From Raineyella fluvialis (lineage in GTDB: Bacteria; Actinomycetota; Actinomycetes; Propionibacteriales; Propionibacteriaceae): a stretch of 64,000 nucleotides of DNA. Both the position numbers and the translations under genes were made by a program. Every line of letters starts with the position of its first letter. Position 1 is the first letter of the stretch. The notes under the pieces are model-generated. The model was not told the origin of the DNA, ran no database searches, and worked only from the letters and a program-made list of their open reading frames with translations. Positions 1 to 9,077 of the stretch are shown here, piece by piece. The stretch covers positions 1,364,001 through 1,428,000 of the forward strand of contig NZ_CP045725.1 in assembly GCF_009646095.1 (NCBI RefSeq). The letters are read 5' to 3'.

Positions 1-1
1 T

Positions 2-142
2 CCCCCCGGATCCGAGGGGACGGTCCGGGCCACCGTCACCTGCACCGTGGGGCTGGGCGACCTGGTCGTCCCGGGACTACCGGGTGAGCTGACCGTTCGG
101 GCGACGGCCGACAGTGTCGTCGACAGGTACCGGAGGCGATGA
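2..142 (+). CDS. TadE/TadG-like pilus assembly protein, C-terminal fragment
   Basis: The frame that opens at the window edge reads to a TGA at 140-142 and ends in a beta-rich tail (motif VTCTVGLGDLVVPGLPG, then RATADSVVDRYRRR). This resembles the C-terminus of actinobacterial TadE/TadG-like pseudopilin proteins, which often end in an arginine-rich stretch. The stop overlaps the next start as ATGA, so the two genes are translationally coupled and this is probably the last structural gene of a Tad/Flp pilus operon lying to the left. Only about 46 residues are visible, so the family call rests on style and context. Confidence 0.55.
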   Translation, partial: PPGSEGTVRATVTCTVGLGDLVVPGLPGELTVRATADSVVDRYRRR

Positions 143-2829
143 TGCGCCTCGTCCGCGGCTTCCTGGCCCTCGTGGTGCTGCTGGCCTCGCTGGTGGGCGT
201 CCCCGAGCTGCTGCTCGCCCTGGGTCGCTATCCGGACCCCGGTGACCTGGCCCCACTACGCCTGCTGATGGTCCCGGACGACGGGCAGGCGCTGTTGTGG
301 CTGGTGACTGCTCTGGGCTGGGTCACGTGGCTGCTGTTCACGATTTCCCTCGGCGCCGACGTGGTCGGCCTCTTCGGCGGCCGTACCATACGACTCCCCG
401 GACTGCGGTGGATGCAGCTGGCCTCCGGCACGCTGCTGCTGGCCGTGCTGGTGATGCTCGGCACGGTCCCGCGGGACGACGCGGCGCCGGCCGTGCCGCA
501 AGCCTCGGCCGGCCCTCCTGTCGTGGGCGTGGCGGTGGCGTACGCGGCGCCGGCTCCGGTGGAGGCCGCGCCGGTGCCGGACGACGAGGTGAGCGACCAA
601 GCCGCCGCGGCGGTCCCGACCACCTTCCAGTACCGCGTGCGCCACGGCGACGACCTGTGGACCCTCGCCGAGACCTATCTCGGGGAGGGCATCGAATGGC
701 GCCAGATCCGCGACCTCAACCCGGATCTGCTGGGCGACGATCCCGACCATCTCGAAGTCGGCTGGGTGCTCACCATGCCGCTCCCCGCACCGCCTCCAGC
801 CCCTGCTGAGCCGGTCCCGTCGCCCCAGCAGGCATCCGCGCCGACGCCGATGGAGCCCGTCGAAGCCCCCGCCCCGCCCCAGCCGGTCCCGCCCCCGCCG
901 GCCCCGACCCCGGCGCCGACGGAGGGCCGGGCCGACCACGACGCCCGAGCCGTCCTCGGTGGTATCGGCGCCCTGCTCGCCACGGGGATCGTCGCGGGCC
1001 TTGCCGGACGCCGTCGGCTGCAGCTCGTCCAGCGCCCCGTCGGTCAGATCCCGGAGCCACCGGCAGCCGGGACCGAGCGACTGCGTGCGGCCCTGCTGGT
1101 GTCGACGGTGCCCGACCGGGTCGAGGTGGTGGGCTGGGCCATTCACATGGTCGCCCGCCACGCCGAACGGGTCGGCGCTATCGGCGCCCTGGACTGGCTC
1201 CGCGTCGAGGAGGAGGTGGTGGAGTTCGCCTGGGCGGTCGAGCCGCCCCCGCCGGACCCGCCGGCTCCGTTCTCGGTCGACGGGCAGTCCTGGTCGCTCT
1301 CCTGGGCCGATGTCCTCGCGGACCGTGCCGCTTCCGTCGGAGAGGAGGCGCTGCAGCCGTGGCCGACGCTGGTCACGCTCGGGACCGGCGAGGGCGGGAC
1401 CTATCTCATCGATCTCGAGCGCTGGGGCCGGCTCAGCGTCCAGGCAGACAGCGGGGAACGGGCGGGGGAGATCCTGACGTCGTACGTCCTCGACCTGGCG
1501 ACGGGTCCCTGGTCCGGTGGCGCGCGGGTCGTCGTGGTGGGCGACGACGGGGGACTCGTCGACACCAGCGGCGCGGAGCACGTCAGCCGCGTGGACGACC
1601 TCGAGGACATCCTGGCCGACTGGGAACGGACGACCGCCACCCAGCAGGTCCTGGCCGGGGTCGCCGACGCACCCGTGCCCGTGCTGCGCCTCGACCCCGA
1701 CGTCGCCGAAGCGTGGGCCCCGAGGGTGCTCGTCCTCCTCGCGGACATCACCCCGGCGGAACGCCGACGACTCAGCGACCGCTTCTCCCGGGCTCATCGA
1801 GGCCCGATCGTGCTCATCTCCGAGCATCCCGATGGCGACGCCACCCTGTTGGTCGACGAGTCACCGCTGCGCGCGAGGCTCGAACCCGCCGGGCTCGACC
1901 TCATCCCGCAGCGGGTCTCTCGCCCTGTCAGGGATGAGGTGATCGAGCTGCACCGCGTCACCGCACCGGACGCCTTGGTCCCCGCCGCCTGGGCGGGCGG
2001 CCCCACGGACATCACCATCACCCCGCTCATCCCGGCCGTCGACGAGGAGCCCGCGATGTCAGAGGTCGCGATGTCAGAGGACCCGAGGCTCCTGCTGCTG
2101 GGGCCGATCGAACTGGAGGGGGCCCGCGGCACCCCGCCGAGCCGCGCTCCTCGCCAATGCCTCGAGTACTGCGCCTGGCTGTTGGAACACCCCAACGCGA
2201 CCTCGGTGGAGATGGCACGCGCCCTGATGGTCGCCGAGGGGACGCGGCGCTCCAACATGAGCCGCCTGCGGGGCTGGCTCGGCACCTCGCCCGACGGCAA
2301 GCCGTACCTGCCTGAGGCCTATTCGGGGCGGATCCGGCTGCACCCGGCGATCCGATCGGACTGGCAGGAGGTCCAGGTGTTCCTGGGGCGTGGACTGGAG
2401 CAGACCAGTGATGCCACGCTGGCCGCGATCCTCGACCTGGTCCGGGGTGCGCCGCTCGCCGATGCCCCGCCAGGGGCCTGGGGCTGGGCGGAGGAACTGC
2501 GGATCGAGTCCTCCTGCGCCATCCGCGACGTGGCGTACGAGCTCGCGGGCCGCGCCCTCGAGACGCGGGACCACGACCTGGCCAAATGGTCGATCGGCCG
2601 AGGGCTGGTGGCGGCGCCCGCCGACGAGCTGCTGCTCCGGCGGCTGCTCGTCACCGAGCACCGCTCCGGGAACACCATGGCGGTCGAGCGATTGGTCTAC
2701 ACGCTGAACAAGCAGGCTCGCACCCTCGGTATCGACCTGCTGCCCGAGACCGTCTCGACGATGCAGGAGGTCCTCGAGGGTGGGATCCGGGTGCGCTGGT
2801 CGGGCGGTCCCCGCCGGGCAGCGGTCTGA
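139..2829 (+). CDS. LysM and BTAD domain membrane protein
   Basis: An 896-residue protein with an N-terminal hydrophobic segment (residues 1-30), two further hydrophobic stretches by about residue 110, and a LysM domain at about 162-214 (YRVRHGDDLWTLAETYLGEG, then a DLNPDLL turn). A long Pro/Ala linker follows, then another membrane helix near 275-295. The C-terminal 250 residues (LLLLGPIELEG onward, with helical repeats such as ELLLRRLLVTEHRSGN) match the bacterial transcriptional activator domain of SARP/AfsR-type regulators. No winged-helix DNA-binding motif was clear. The start overlaps the upstream TadE-like stop. Such fusions are found beside actinobacterial Tad pilus genes. An envelope sensor or scaffold role is inference. 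Confidence 0.75.
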   Translation: MMRLVRGFLALVVLLASLVGVPELLLALGRYPDPGDLAPLRLLMVPDDGQALLWLVTALGWVTWLLFTISLGADVVGLFGGRTIRLPGLRWMQLASGTLLLAVLVMLGTVPRDDAAPAVPQASAGPPVVGVAVAYAAPAPVEAAPVPDDEVSDQAAAAVPTTFQYRVRHGDDLWTLAETYLGEGIEWRQIRDLNPDLLGDDPDHLEVGWVLTMPLPAPPPAPAEPVPSPQQASAPTPMEPVEAPAPPQPVPPPPAPTPAPTEGRADHDARAVLGGIGALLATGIVAGLAGRRRLQLVQRPVGQIPEPPAAGTERLRAALLVSTVPDRVEVVGWAIHMVARHAERVGAIGALDWLRVEEEVVEFAWAVEPPPPDPPAPFSVDGQSWSLSWADVLADRAASVGEEALQPWPTLVTLGTGEGGTYLIDLERWGRLSVQADSGERAGEILTSYVLDLATGPWSGGARVVVVGDDGGLVDTSGAEHVSRVDDLEDILADWERTTATQQVLAGVADAPVPVLRLDPDVAEAWAPRVLVLLADITPAERRRLSDRFSRAHRGPIVLISEHPDGDATLLVDESPLRARLEPAGLDLIPQRVSRPVRDEVIELHRVTAPDALVPAAWAGGPTDITITPLIPAVDEEPAMSEVAMSEDPRLLLLGPIELEGARGTPPSRAPRQCLEYCAWLLEHPNATSVEMARALMVAEGTRRSNMSRLRGWLGTSPDGKPYLPEAYSGRIRLHPAIRSDWQEVQVFLGRGLEQTSDATLAAILDLVRGAPLADAPPGAWGWAEELRIESSCAIRDVAYELAGRALETRDHDLAKWSIGRGLVAAPADELLLRRLLVTEHRSGNTMAVERLVYTLNKQARTLGIDLLPETVSTMQEVLEGGIRVRWSGGPRRAAV

Positions 2830-3088
2830 GGCAGCGGTCGAAGAGTGTTCCATAGGACCGCCCTATGACGCTGCCGCCCTACCGGGCCGGGCGCCCGGCA
2901 CCGCGTTTGAGTGTGACGGAGGTTACATCGGGTCCCCGACATCAACGCGTACGGCGCGGTTGCGTTATTGAACTGTTATCTGGGGCGGCAAGATTGCCAT
3001 CGCTACCCCCTTACGGGTACCCCCGTGAATGGTTAGGGTGACGCTGATCTCACGCCCCTGTGAGCCGTTTCACCCCAGGAGCGATAAC

Positions 3089-3418
3089 ATGCCCAGCCCC
3101 ACCCGCTACAGAGAAGTAGAGAAGTCGGCTGAGTTCGTCGAACTACGGAAGAAGTTCCGCAGCTTCGCGTTCCCGATGACCATCGCCTTTCTCGTCTGGT
3201 ACTTCGCGTACGTCCTGCTCTCGGTGTACGCCGTCGACTGGATGAGCACCCGAGTCTTCGGCAACATCACCACCGGTCTGCTGATCTCCTTCCTGCAGTT
3301 CGTCACCACGTTCCTCATCACCTGGCTCTACATCCGCCACGCGAACCGGTCGCTGGACCCGTTGTCCGCGCAGCTCAAGAACGGCCTGGAAGCCGACGTC
3401 GAAGGGACCCTCAAGTGA
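3089..3418 (+). CDS. DUF485 family small membrane protein (YjcH-like)
   Basis: About 109 residues with two membrane helices (FPMTIAFLVWYFAYVLLSVY and GLLISFLQFVTTFLITWLYI) and a short charged C-terminus, the layout of DUF485/YjcH proteins. The ATG at 3089 is chosen over an upstream GTG because CAGGAGCG precedes it at good distance and the family normally starts just before a Tyr/Arg-rich segment. It ends in a GTGA overlap with the acetate-type symporter. YjcH-type proteins are regularly encoded immediately before ActP and are thought to be an accessory partner; their exact role is not settled. Confidence 0.85.
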   Translation: MPSPTRYREVEKSAEFVELRKKFRSFAFPMTIAFLVWYFAYVLLSVYAVDWMSTRVFGNITTGLLISFLQFVTTFLITWLYIRHANRSLDPLSAQLKNGLEADVEGTLK

Positions 3419-5022
3419 TTCCTCCTCTCGCCACGCTGGGCAATCCGGCCGTCAATATCGGGATCTTCGTCGCCTTCGTCGTCGCCACGATGACCGTGGT
3501 CATCATGGTGACCCGGGGCGGCCTGAAGAAGTCGAGTGACTTCTACACCGGCGGCGCGGCCTTCTCCGGCCGCCAGAACGGCATCGCCATCGCCGGCGAC
3601 TACCTGTCCGCCGCGTCCTTCCTGGGCATCGTCGGCTCGGTCGCCTTCTACGGCTACGACGGCCTGCTCTACTCGGTCGGCTTCTTCGTGGCCTGGCTGG
3701 TCGCCCTGCTGCTCGTCGCCGAGCCGCTGCGCAACACCGGCCGCTACACGATGGCCGACGTCATCTCGTTCCGCGTCCAGGACCGGCCGGTCCGGATGGC
3801 GGCGGCGATCTCGACCCTGCTGGTGTCCTTCTTCTACCTGCTGGCCCAGATGGCGGGTGCCGGTGGCCTGGTGGCCCTGCTGCTCGGCATCAGCAACCCG
3901 GTCGGACAGAACCTCGTCATCGTCATCGTGGGCCTGCTGATGGTGGCGTACGTCCTCATCGGCGGCATGAAGGGCACCACCTGGGTGCAGATGATCAAGG
4001 CGATCCTGCTGATCATCGGCGTCCTCGTGATGTCGGTGTGGGTGATGTCCCGCGTCGGGTTCAACCTGTCCACACTGATCCAGCAGTCCATCGACCACGT
4101 CAACACGGTCAAGCCGGGCACCGGCGACCACCTGCTGCAGCCGATGGGCAAGTACGGCACCAACAAGCTGGGGTTCATCTCGCTCTCGATCGCCCTGGTG
4201 CTCGGTGCCTCCGGTCTGCCGCACGTGCTGATGCGCTTCTACACCGTGCCGACGGCCAAGGAGGCCCGCAAGTCGGTGACCTGGGCCATCGTGCTGATCG
4301 GCGCCTTCTACCTGCTGACCATGGTCCTCGGCTACGGCGCCGCGTGGCTGGTCGGCGCGGAGAAGATCAAGGCGATGCCGGGTGGCGCCAACGCCGCTGC
4401 CCCGGCGCTGGCCTACGAGCTCGGCGGCACGATCCTGATGGCGATCATCTCCGGCGTGGCGTTCGCGACCATCCTCGCGGTCGTCGCCGGCCTCACCATC
4501 ACCGCCTCGGCGTCGTTCGCCCACGACATCTACAACTCGGTGATCAAGAAGGGCACGGCCGAGCCGCAGCAGGAGCTCCGCGTCGCCCGGATCGCGTCGA
4601 TCACCATCGGCCTGATCTCGATCGTTGGCGGTGTGATCGCCAACGGCCAGAACATCGCCTTCCTGGTGTCGCTCGCCTTCGCCCTGGCGGCCTCCGCCAA
4701 CCTGCCGTCGATCCTCTTCACCCTCTACTGGCGTCGCTTCAACACCCGCGGCGCGCTGTGGAGCATCTACGGCGGTCTGATCTCGGCGATGGTGCTGATC
4801 ATCTTCTCCCCGGCTGTCTCGGGCAACGCGGCGGCGATGTTCCCGCACGCCAACTTCGCCTGGTTCCCGCTGGACAACCCGGCTCTGGTGTCGGTCCCGA
4901 TCGGCTTCATCCTCGGTTGGATCGGGTCCATCACGTCGGATGAGCACGACGAGGACAAGGCCATCGAGATGGAGGTCCGCTCCCTCACCGGTGCCGGTGC
5001 CGGTGGTGCGATCGACCACTGA
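3415..5022 (+). CDS. actP: Sodium:solute symporter, ActP-type (acetate/propionate)
   Basis: A 535-residue polytopic membrane protein of the SSS family, with about 13 hydrophobic segments. It contains an early loop typical of ActP/MctC proteins (DFYTGGAAFSGRQNGIAIAGDYLSAASFLG) and a conserved GLPHVLMRFYTVPTAKEAR segment. It is predicted to take up acetate or related short monocarboxylates with sodium in the cytoplasmic membrane. The GTG start sits in a GTGA overlap with the DUF485 gene, so the two are coupled. A hairpin lies 39 bases beyond the stop. Acetate and propionate specificity cannot be told apart from sequence. Confidence 0.88.
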   Translation: MIPPLATLGNPAVNIGIFVAFVVATMTVVIMVTRGGLKKSSDFYTGGAAFSGRQNGIAIAGDYLSAASFLGIVGSVAFYGYDGLLYSVGFFVAWLVALLLVAEPLRNTGRYTMADVISFRVQDRPVRMAAAISTLLVSFFYLLAQMAGAGGLVALLLGISNPVGQNLVIVIVGLLMVAYVLIGGMKGTTWVQMIKAILLIIGVLVMSVWVMSRVGFNLSTLIQQSIDHVNTVKPGTGDHLLQPMGKYGTNKLGFISLSIALVLGASGLPHVLMRFYTVPTAKEARKSVTWAIVLIGAFYLLTMVLGYGAAWLVGAEKIKAMPGGANAAAPALAYELGGTILMAIISGVAFATILAVVAGLTITASASFAHDIYNSVIKKGTAEPQQELRVARIASITIGLISIVGGVIANGQNIAFLVSLAFALAASANLPSILFTLYWRRFNTRGALWSIYGGLISAMVLIIFSPAVSGNAAAMFPHANFAWFPLDNPALVSVPIGFILGWIGSITSDEHDEDKAIEMEVRSLTGAGAGGAIDH

Positions 5023-5060
5023 GTGGTCCGCACCGGTCAACGGAGATCGGTGCCCTCGTG

Positions 5061-5090
5061 ACAGCCCGTCGGGTCCCCCCGGCGGGCTGT
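5061..5090 (+). terminator. Hairpin after the acetate symporter
   Basis: A perfect 8-bp stem, ACAGCCCG at 5061-5068 with CGGGCTGT at 5083-5090, encloses a G/C-rich loop. It lies 38 bases after the symporter stop and has no strong T run after it. It probably terminates or stabilises the 3' end of the symporter message. Confidence 0.5.
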
Positions 5091-5277
5091 CGCAATCTTG
5101 GGGACGCCTCGTGGGAGCAACCCGGTGAGACCGGTCACACTCCTGAACACACGCTGTGAGGCTGTGGACGTAGGGTAACCTTTCGATTAACATCGCCTCA
5201 GGTGCGCAGAAATGCGTCCCTCCCCGGCCGTCGCACGCTGACATCATCCCCCCCGTACGCCAGCGATGCGACTGACC

Positions 5278-5309
5278 CAGTGGCCGACCACCTCGGTGGT
5301 CGGCCACTG
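5278..5309. terminator. Strong 14-bp hairpin in the actP-DUF2207 gap
   Basis: CAGTGGCCGACCAC (5278-5291) pairs perfectly with GTGGTCGGCCACTG (5296-5309) around the 4-base loop CTCG. It lies in the 328-base gap between the symporter and the DUF2207 gene, 41 bases before the latter's start. It could be a second terminator or a leader structure of the DUF2207 gene. Apart from this and the hairpin at 5061, nothing recognisable was seen in the gap. Confidence 0.55.
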
Positions 5310-5350
5310 TTGGCTCCGGCCCCGATACCGCCCACCCGTACGCTGGGGGC

Positions 5351-6573
5351 GTGACTCCCGCTGCCCTTCTCATGGTGGTCGTCGGCCTCGTCGTGACCGC
5401 CGTCACCATTCTGGCGATCGTACGATCCCGCCGCTCCGGACTCGACGAGATCTATGAGGGGGTCACCCCCGGACAGCTCCCTGCGCGCGGCCAGCAGGCG
5501 CTCACCCGCCGGGTCGCGGACACCGAGTACACCCGTACGGTCGCGGTGCAGTTCACCCCGCCGAAGGGGCTGCGGCCCGGGCTGGTCGGCACCATCTACG
5601 ACGGAGTGGCCGAGAGCCGCGACGTCACCGCCACCATCGTCGACCTGGCCGTCCGCGGCTACGTGCGGATCAGGGCGGTCGAGCCCGAGGGGGAGCCGGT
5701 CGGCCGTGCGGAGAAGGCTCGTCCGGACAAGGCCCGCCGGGACAAGGCTCGCCCGGACTGGGAGGTCGTCGCCCTCGACCCCCCGGCTGACGACGAACTC
5801 TCGGTGATGGAGGCCCACCTGCTCAACGGCCTGTTCGCGTACGGGCCGTCGGTGCGGATCTCGCAACTCACCGGGGATTTCGGCCAGGTGATGCGGGAGG
5901 CGGTGCAGGCCCTCTACACGGAGGTCGTCCATCGCGGCTGGTACCGGCGCCACCCGCGCGCCAAGAACGGGCTCAGCGGTGCCGGACTGTGGGGCCTGGC
6001 CATCGGTGGTGCCGTCGTGATGGTCGTGGTCGGGGTGGGCCCGGCGTCGTCGGTGCTCTGCTCACGCTGCTGTCGGCGGGAGCCTGGGCACGCTGGGGCC
6101 GCGTACGCCCCGGACGGACCGCGGAGGGCACGGCCGTCCGGATCCAGGCGCTGGCCTTCGAGGAGTACCTGCGCACCGCCGAGGCGGACCAGATCCGTTT
6201 CGAGGAGGCCGGCGACATCTTCTCCCGCTACCTGCCGTACGCCATCGTCTTCGGCGTGGCCGACCACTGGGCCAAGGTGTTCGGCGAGGTCGCCGCGAAG
6301 GCACAGCTCGCCGGCTACGACCAGCTGGACTTCGGCCTCGACTGGATCGACATGGTGATCCTCGCCGACCTGCTCGACGTCCCTGAGCTCGCCTTCCTGG
6401 TCGGCGAAGGACTGGCCGAACTGGTCGGCGGCCTCGACGTCTCCGGCGTCGCCGACGCCGTCGGTGGTGGCCTGGAGGCGTTCACCGATGGCGTGTCCAG
6501 CTTCGTCGACTCCACCGGCGGCCTCGACAGCCTCGGTGACGGCTGCGACGGGTGTGACTTCGACTTCAGCTAG
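5351..6573 (+). CDS. DUF2207 family membrane protein (frame break, probably a base-call error)
   Basis: Two overlapping frames make one DUF2207-type protein of about 407 residues. The N-terminal part has an initial helix, then a soluble domain with TPPKGLRPGLVGTIYDG and ATIVDLAVRGYVRI, the classic DUF2207 core. A hydrophobic stretch follows, then the tail AFEEYLRTAEADQIRFEE with DIFSRYLPYAIVFGVADHW. The reading frame changes at the C run at 6040-6042; one extra C gives a continuous protein through VVMVVVGVG into GVVGALLTLLS. The GTG at 5351 is used as the start. The gene converges on mscS, and their 3' ends overlap by 8 bases. The function of the family is unknown. It ends in an Asp/Cys-rich tail. 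Confidence 0.75.
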
Positions 6574-7456
6574 TCGCGTTGGTCGCCGGCGGGCTGGCCG
6601 GCTCCTCGATGCCCGCCACGTGCAGGGCCGTACGGATCCGGCTGAGCGCCTCGCGCTGGAAGCCCCACTGCTGGTTGGCGAGGGTGTCCGCGGTCGCCCG
6701 CAGCTTCGTCTGCACGGCGTCCATGCTGTCGACGCCCAGCACCACCGGATCGGCGATGAGCACCAGCTGCCACTCCTCCTCGGCCGCCATGTCCTCCAGC
6801 ACCTGCTTCATGATGTCGATCGCGGCACTCGGGTCGGCGCCCGGCGCGATCGGCACGTCGATGATGGCGGTCGAGGTGCCCTGGGAGGAGTTGCCCAGCT
6901 GGTTGATGTCACCGTTGCGGACGTACCAGACGACCCCCGAGAACGCCCGTAGCCGGGTCACCCGCAGGCCGACCTCCTCCACCCGGCCGGAGATCTTGTC
7001 GTTGATCAGGACCCAGTCGCCGACACCGAACTGGTCCTCCGACACCATGAAGATGCCCGAGAGGTAGTCCTTGACCAGCGACTGCGCGCCGAAACCGATG
7101 GCCACGCCGCCGATGCTCGCGCTGGCCAGCAGCGGCGCCATCGGCACCCCCAGCACGTTCATGATCGTCATCACGACGACGATGACCAGCACGATGTCGA
7201 GGACGTTGCGCAGCAGGCTCGCGGTGGTGTTGGCGCGGGCGGCGTAACGCTCGTCGGACATGTCCGCGGCCCGGCGCAGGATCTCGGTGGCGCGCAGCCG
7301 CTTGCCGCTGGCGTCCTTGATCATCATCCGGGTGATCCGCCGGATCGTCCGGGCCAGCAGGCCGCGGACCACCAGGGCGACCAGCAGGGTGACGAGGATG
7401 ACGATCGAGTTGTTGATCCATGCTTCGGTGACTTGCTGGGACACGGGCCAGGTCAC
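6566..7456 (-). CDS. MscS-type mechanosensitive channel
   Basis: About 296 residues: an N-terminal membrane helix (IVILVTLLVALVVRGLL), a second helix, then the MscS pore and beta domain with SIGGVAIGFGAQSLVKDYLSG and DWVLINDKISGRVEEVGLR. It is predicted to act as a small-conductance osmotic safety valve in the inner membrane. The reading frame continues upstream into thiE without a stop, but only because of a frame error in thiE. The real start is probably the GTG at 7456 or the one just downstream, giving the normal length for short MscS proteins. No clear Shine-Dalgarno decides between them. Confidence 0.85.
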   Translation of the reverse strand: MTWPVSQQVTEAWINNSIVILVTLLVALVVRGLLARTIRRITRMMIKDASGKRLRATEILRRAADMSDERYAARANTTASLLRNVLDIVLVIVVVMTIMNVLGVPMAPLLASASIGGVAIGFGAQSLVKDYLSGIFMVSEDQFGVGDWVLINDKISGRVEEVGLRVTRLRAFSGVVWYVRNGDINQLGNSSQGTSTAIIDVPIAPGADPSAAIDIMKQVLEDMAAEEEWQLVLIADPVVLGVDSMDAVQTKLRATADTLANQQWGFQREALSRIRTALHVAGIEEPASPPATNATS

Positions 7457-7556
7457 TGGGAGGGCTCCGATCTGGTTGGTCGGTCGGTTCACGAAGGGGC
7501 GGCGTTGCCGCCTTCGATCCTGCCACGAGTCACTGACCGTCCCCCTCAGGCTCCGA

Positions 7557-8206
7557 TCAGCCCAGAGAACCCCAGGCCTCCCGCAGGGCCGCGGCCGCCT
7601 GCCGGGGGACGGGCGGCCACAGATGGCCGAGACCACGCTGATGCCGTCCACGCCGGTCGCGCGGACCCGCGGGACCCGCTCGAGGCTGATCCCGCCGATC
7701 GCGACGCTGGGCCACGGGCTGGTCGCGGCGATCGTTGCCGTACGATCCGTGCCGCCCGCCTCGGCGGCATCCGGCTTCGTCGCGGTGTCCCAGACCGGGC
7801 CGATCCCCACGTAGTCGAGCAGGTCCTCGCCCAGGGCCCGGGCCACCTCGAGATGGCCGACCGACTGCACCGACAGCCCGAGGAGCCGGTGCGGGCCGAG
7901 GACGGCACGCGCCTGGTCGATCGGCAGGTCGCCCTGCCCGACATGTGCGCCCTCGGCACCGATCGCCTCGACCAGGTGCACCCTGTCGTTGACGATCAGC
8001 GGCACGCGTCCGGCCAGCGCCTCGTGCAGGGTGCGCCCGATCCGGACGAACTCGTCGTCGTCCGCGTCGGTGTCCCGCAGCTGCACCAGGGTCACGCCGC
8101 CGTCGACGGCCTCCCGTACGGTCCGGACGAGGCCGTACGAGGCGGTCATCACCGGGTCGGTGACGAGGTAGAGCCGGTAGTCGGGGCGGGGGCGGGCGGT
8201 GCTCAT
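7557..8206 (-). CDS. thiE: Thiamine-phosphate synthase ThiE (frame break near 3' end)
   Basis: ThiE couples hydroxymethylpyrimidine diphosphate and thiazole phosphate to thiamine phosphate. Family motifs are present: YLVTDPVMT at the start, VTLVQLRDTDADD, PLIVNDRVHLVEAIGAEGAHVGQGDLP, LGLSVQS, DYVGIGPVWDTATKPDA and IGGISLERV. Beyond VSAICG the frame runs on into mscS, but adding one base at the C/G run at 7604-7608 restores a normal end, QAAAALREAWGSLG plus stop at 7557, for about 216 residues. The start overlaps the thiM stop (ATGA), so the two are coupled. I read the frame break as a sequencing error. Confidence 0.88.
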
Positions 8207-9017
8207 CGCTCCTCCAGCCGCACCCGGGACGCGACCTGCTCGGGAGTGATGGCGCCGAGGGCGTCGAGAAGTCCGACGGCGAAGGAACCGGTGCCTGTCT
8301 TCGGGGCCTCCTCGGCGGCGAGGCAGAGCAGGGTCGTCGCCGCGGCGGCCGCCACCAGCTTGTCGGGCGTGACGGCCGCGAAGCCGGCCATCAACGCGCC
8401 CAGCGAGCAGCCGACGCCGGTGACCCTCGTCATCAGCTCGTGCCCGTTGCTCAGCGCCACGGTCCGGGTGCCGTCGGTGAGGTAGTCCGTCGGGCCGCTG
8501 ACCGCGACGACCGCCCCCGTGTCGGCGGCCAGCCGGCGCGCGGACTCCAGAGCGTCGTCAGAGGAGTGCGACGAGTCCACCCCTTGCCGCCGGCGCCGCC
8601 GAGCAGCCCGAGGATCTCCGAGGCGTTGCCCCGCACGATGGTCGGGCGGTGCTCCAGCAGCTCGATCGCCACGCCCGTCCGCCACCCGATGCCACCGGCG
8701 GCGACCGGGTCGAGCACCCACGGCACGCCGTGCTCGTGGGCGGACGCCGCCGCCAGGCGCATCGCTTCGACGGTGTGCTGCTGCGGGGTGCCGACGTTGA
8801 CCAGCACACCGCTCGCGATGGCGGCGAACTCCGCCGCCTCCTGCGGGTTGTCGACCATCGCGGGGGCCCCGCCGGAGGCCAGCACGACGTTGGCGGTGAA
8901 GTTCGTCACCACGACGTTCGTCAGGCAGTGGACCAGCGGCGCCGCAGCACGGTACTGCTCGAGCGAGGTGGCGAGTGCGGAGGGGAGGGCCGACGAGGTC
9001 TGCATGTCCCACAACAT
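8203..9017 (-). CDS. thiM: Hydroxyethylthiazole kinase ThiM (internal frame break)
   Basis: ThiM phosphorylates the thiazole alcohol for salvage into thiamine. Family motifs span two frames: PLVHCLTNVVVTNFTANVVLASGGAPAM, LDPVAAGG, RPTIVRGNASEILGLLG in the first, then AVSGPTDYLTDGTRTVALSNGHELM, TGVGCSLGALMAGF (active-site Cys in GVGCSLGA) in the second. One added base at the C run at 8580-8583 joins them (GGKGVDSSHSSDDALES), giving about 271 residues. The ATG at 9017 or the ATG at 9005 could be the start; neither has a strong Shine-Dalgarno. It is followed at once by thiE. I saw no obvious TPP riboswitch in the short upstream gap. Confidence 0.87.
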
Positions 9018-9077
9018 ATGTCAGCGACATCTGCGTCAATCTGTGGGGATCGGTAGACCCGGCCATAGAGTGACAGC

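Noticed and set aside
3328-5409. A 693-codon minus-strand frame opposite the acetate symporter
   Set aside because: Low-complexity His/Asp/Arg-rich translation with no family resemblance; shadow of the symporter.
9005-9077. TPP riboswitch upstream of thiM
   Set aside because: The gap is too short and lacks the conserved CUGAGA-type core of the THI element.
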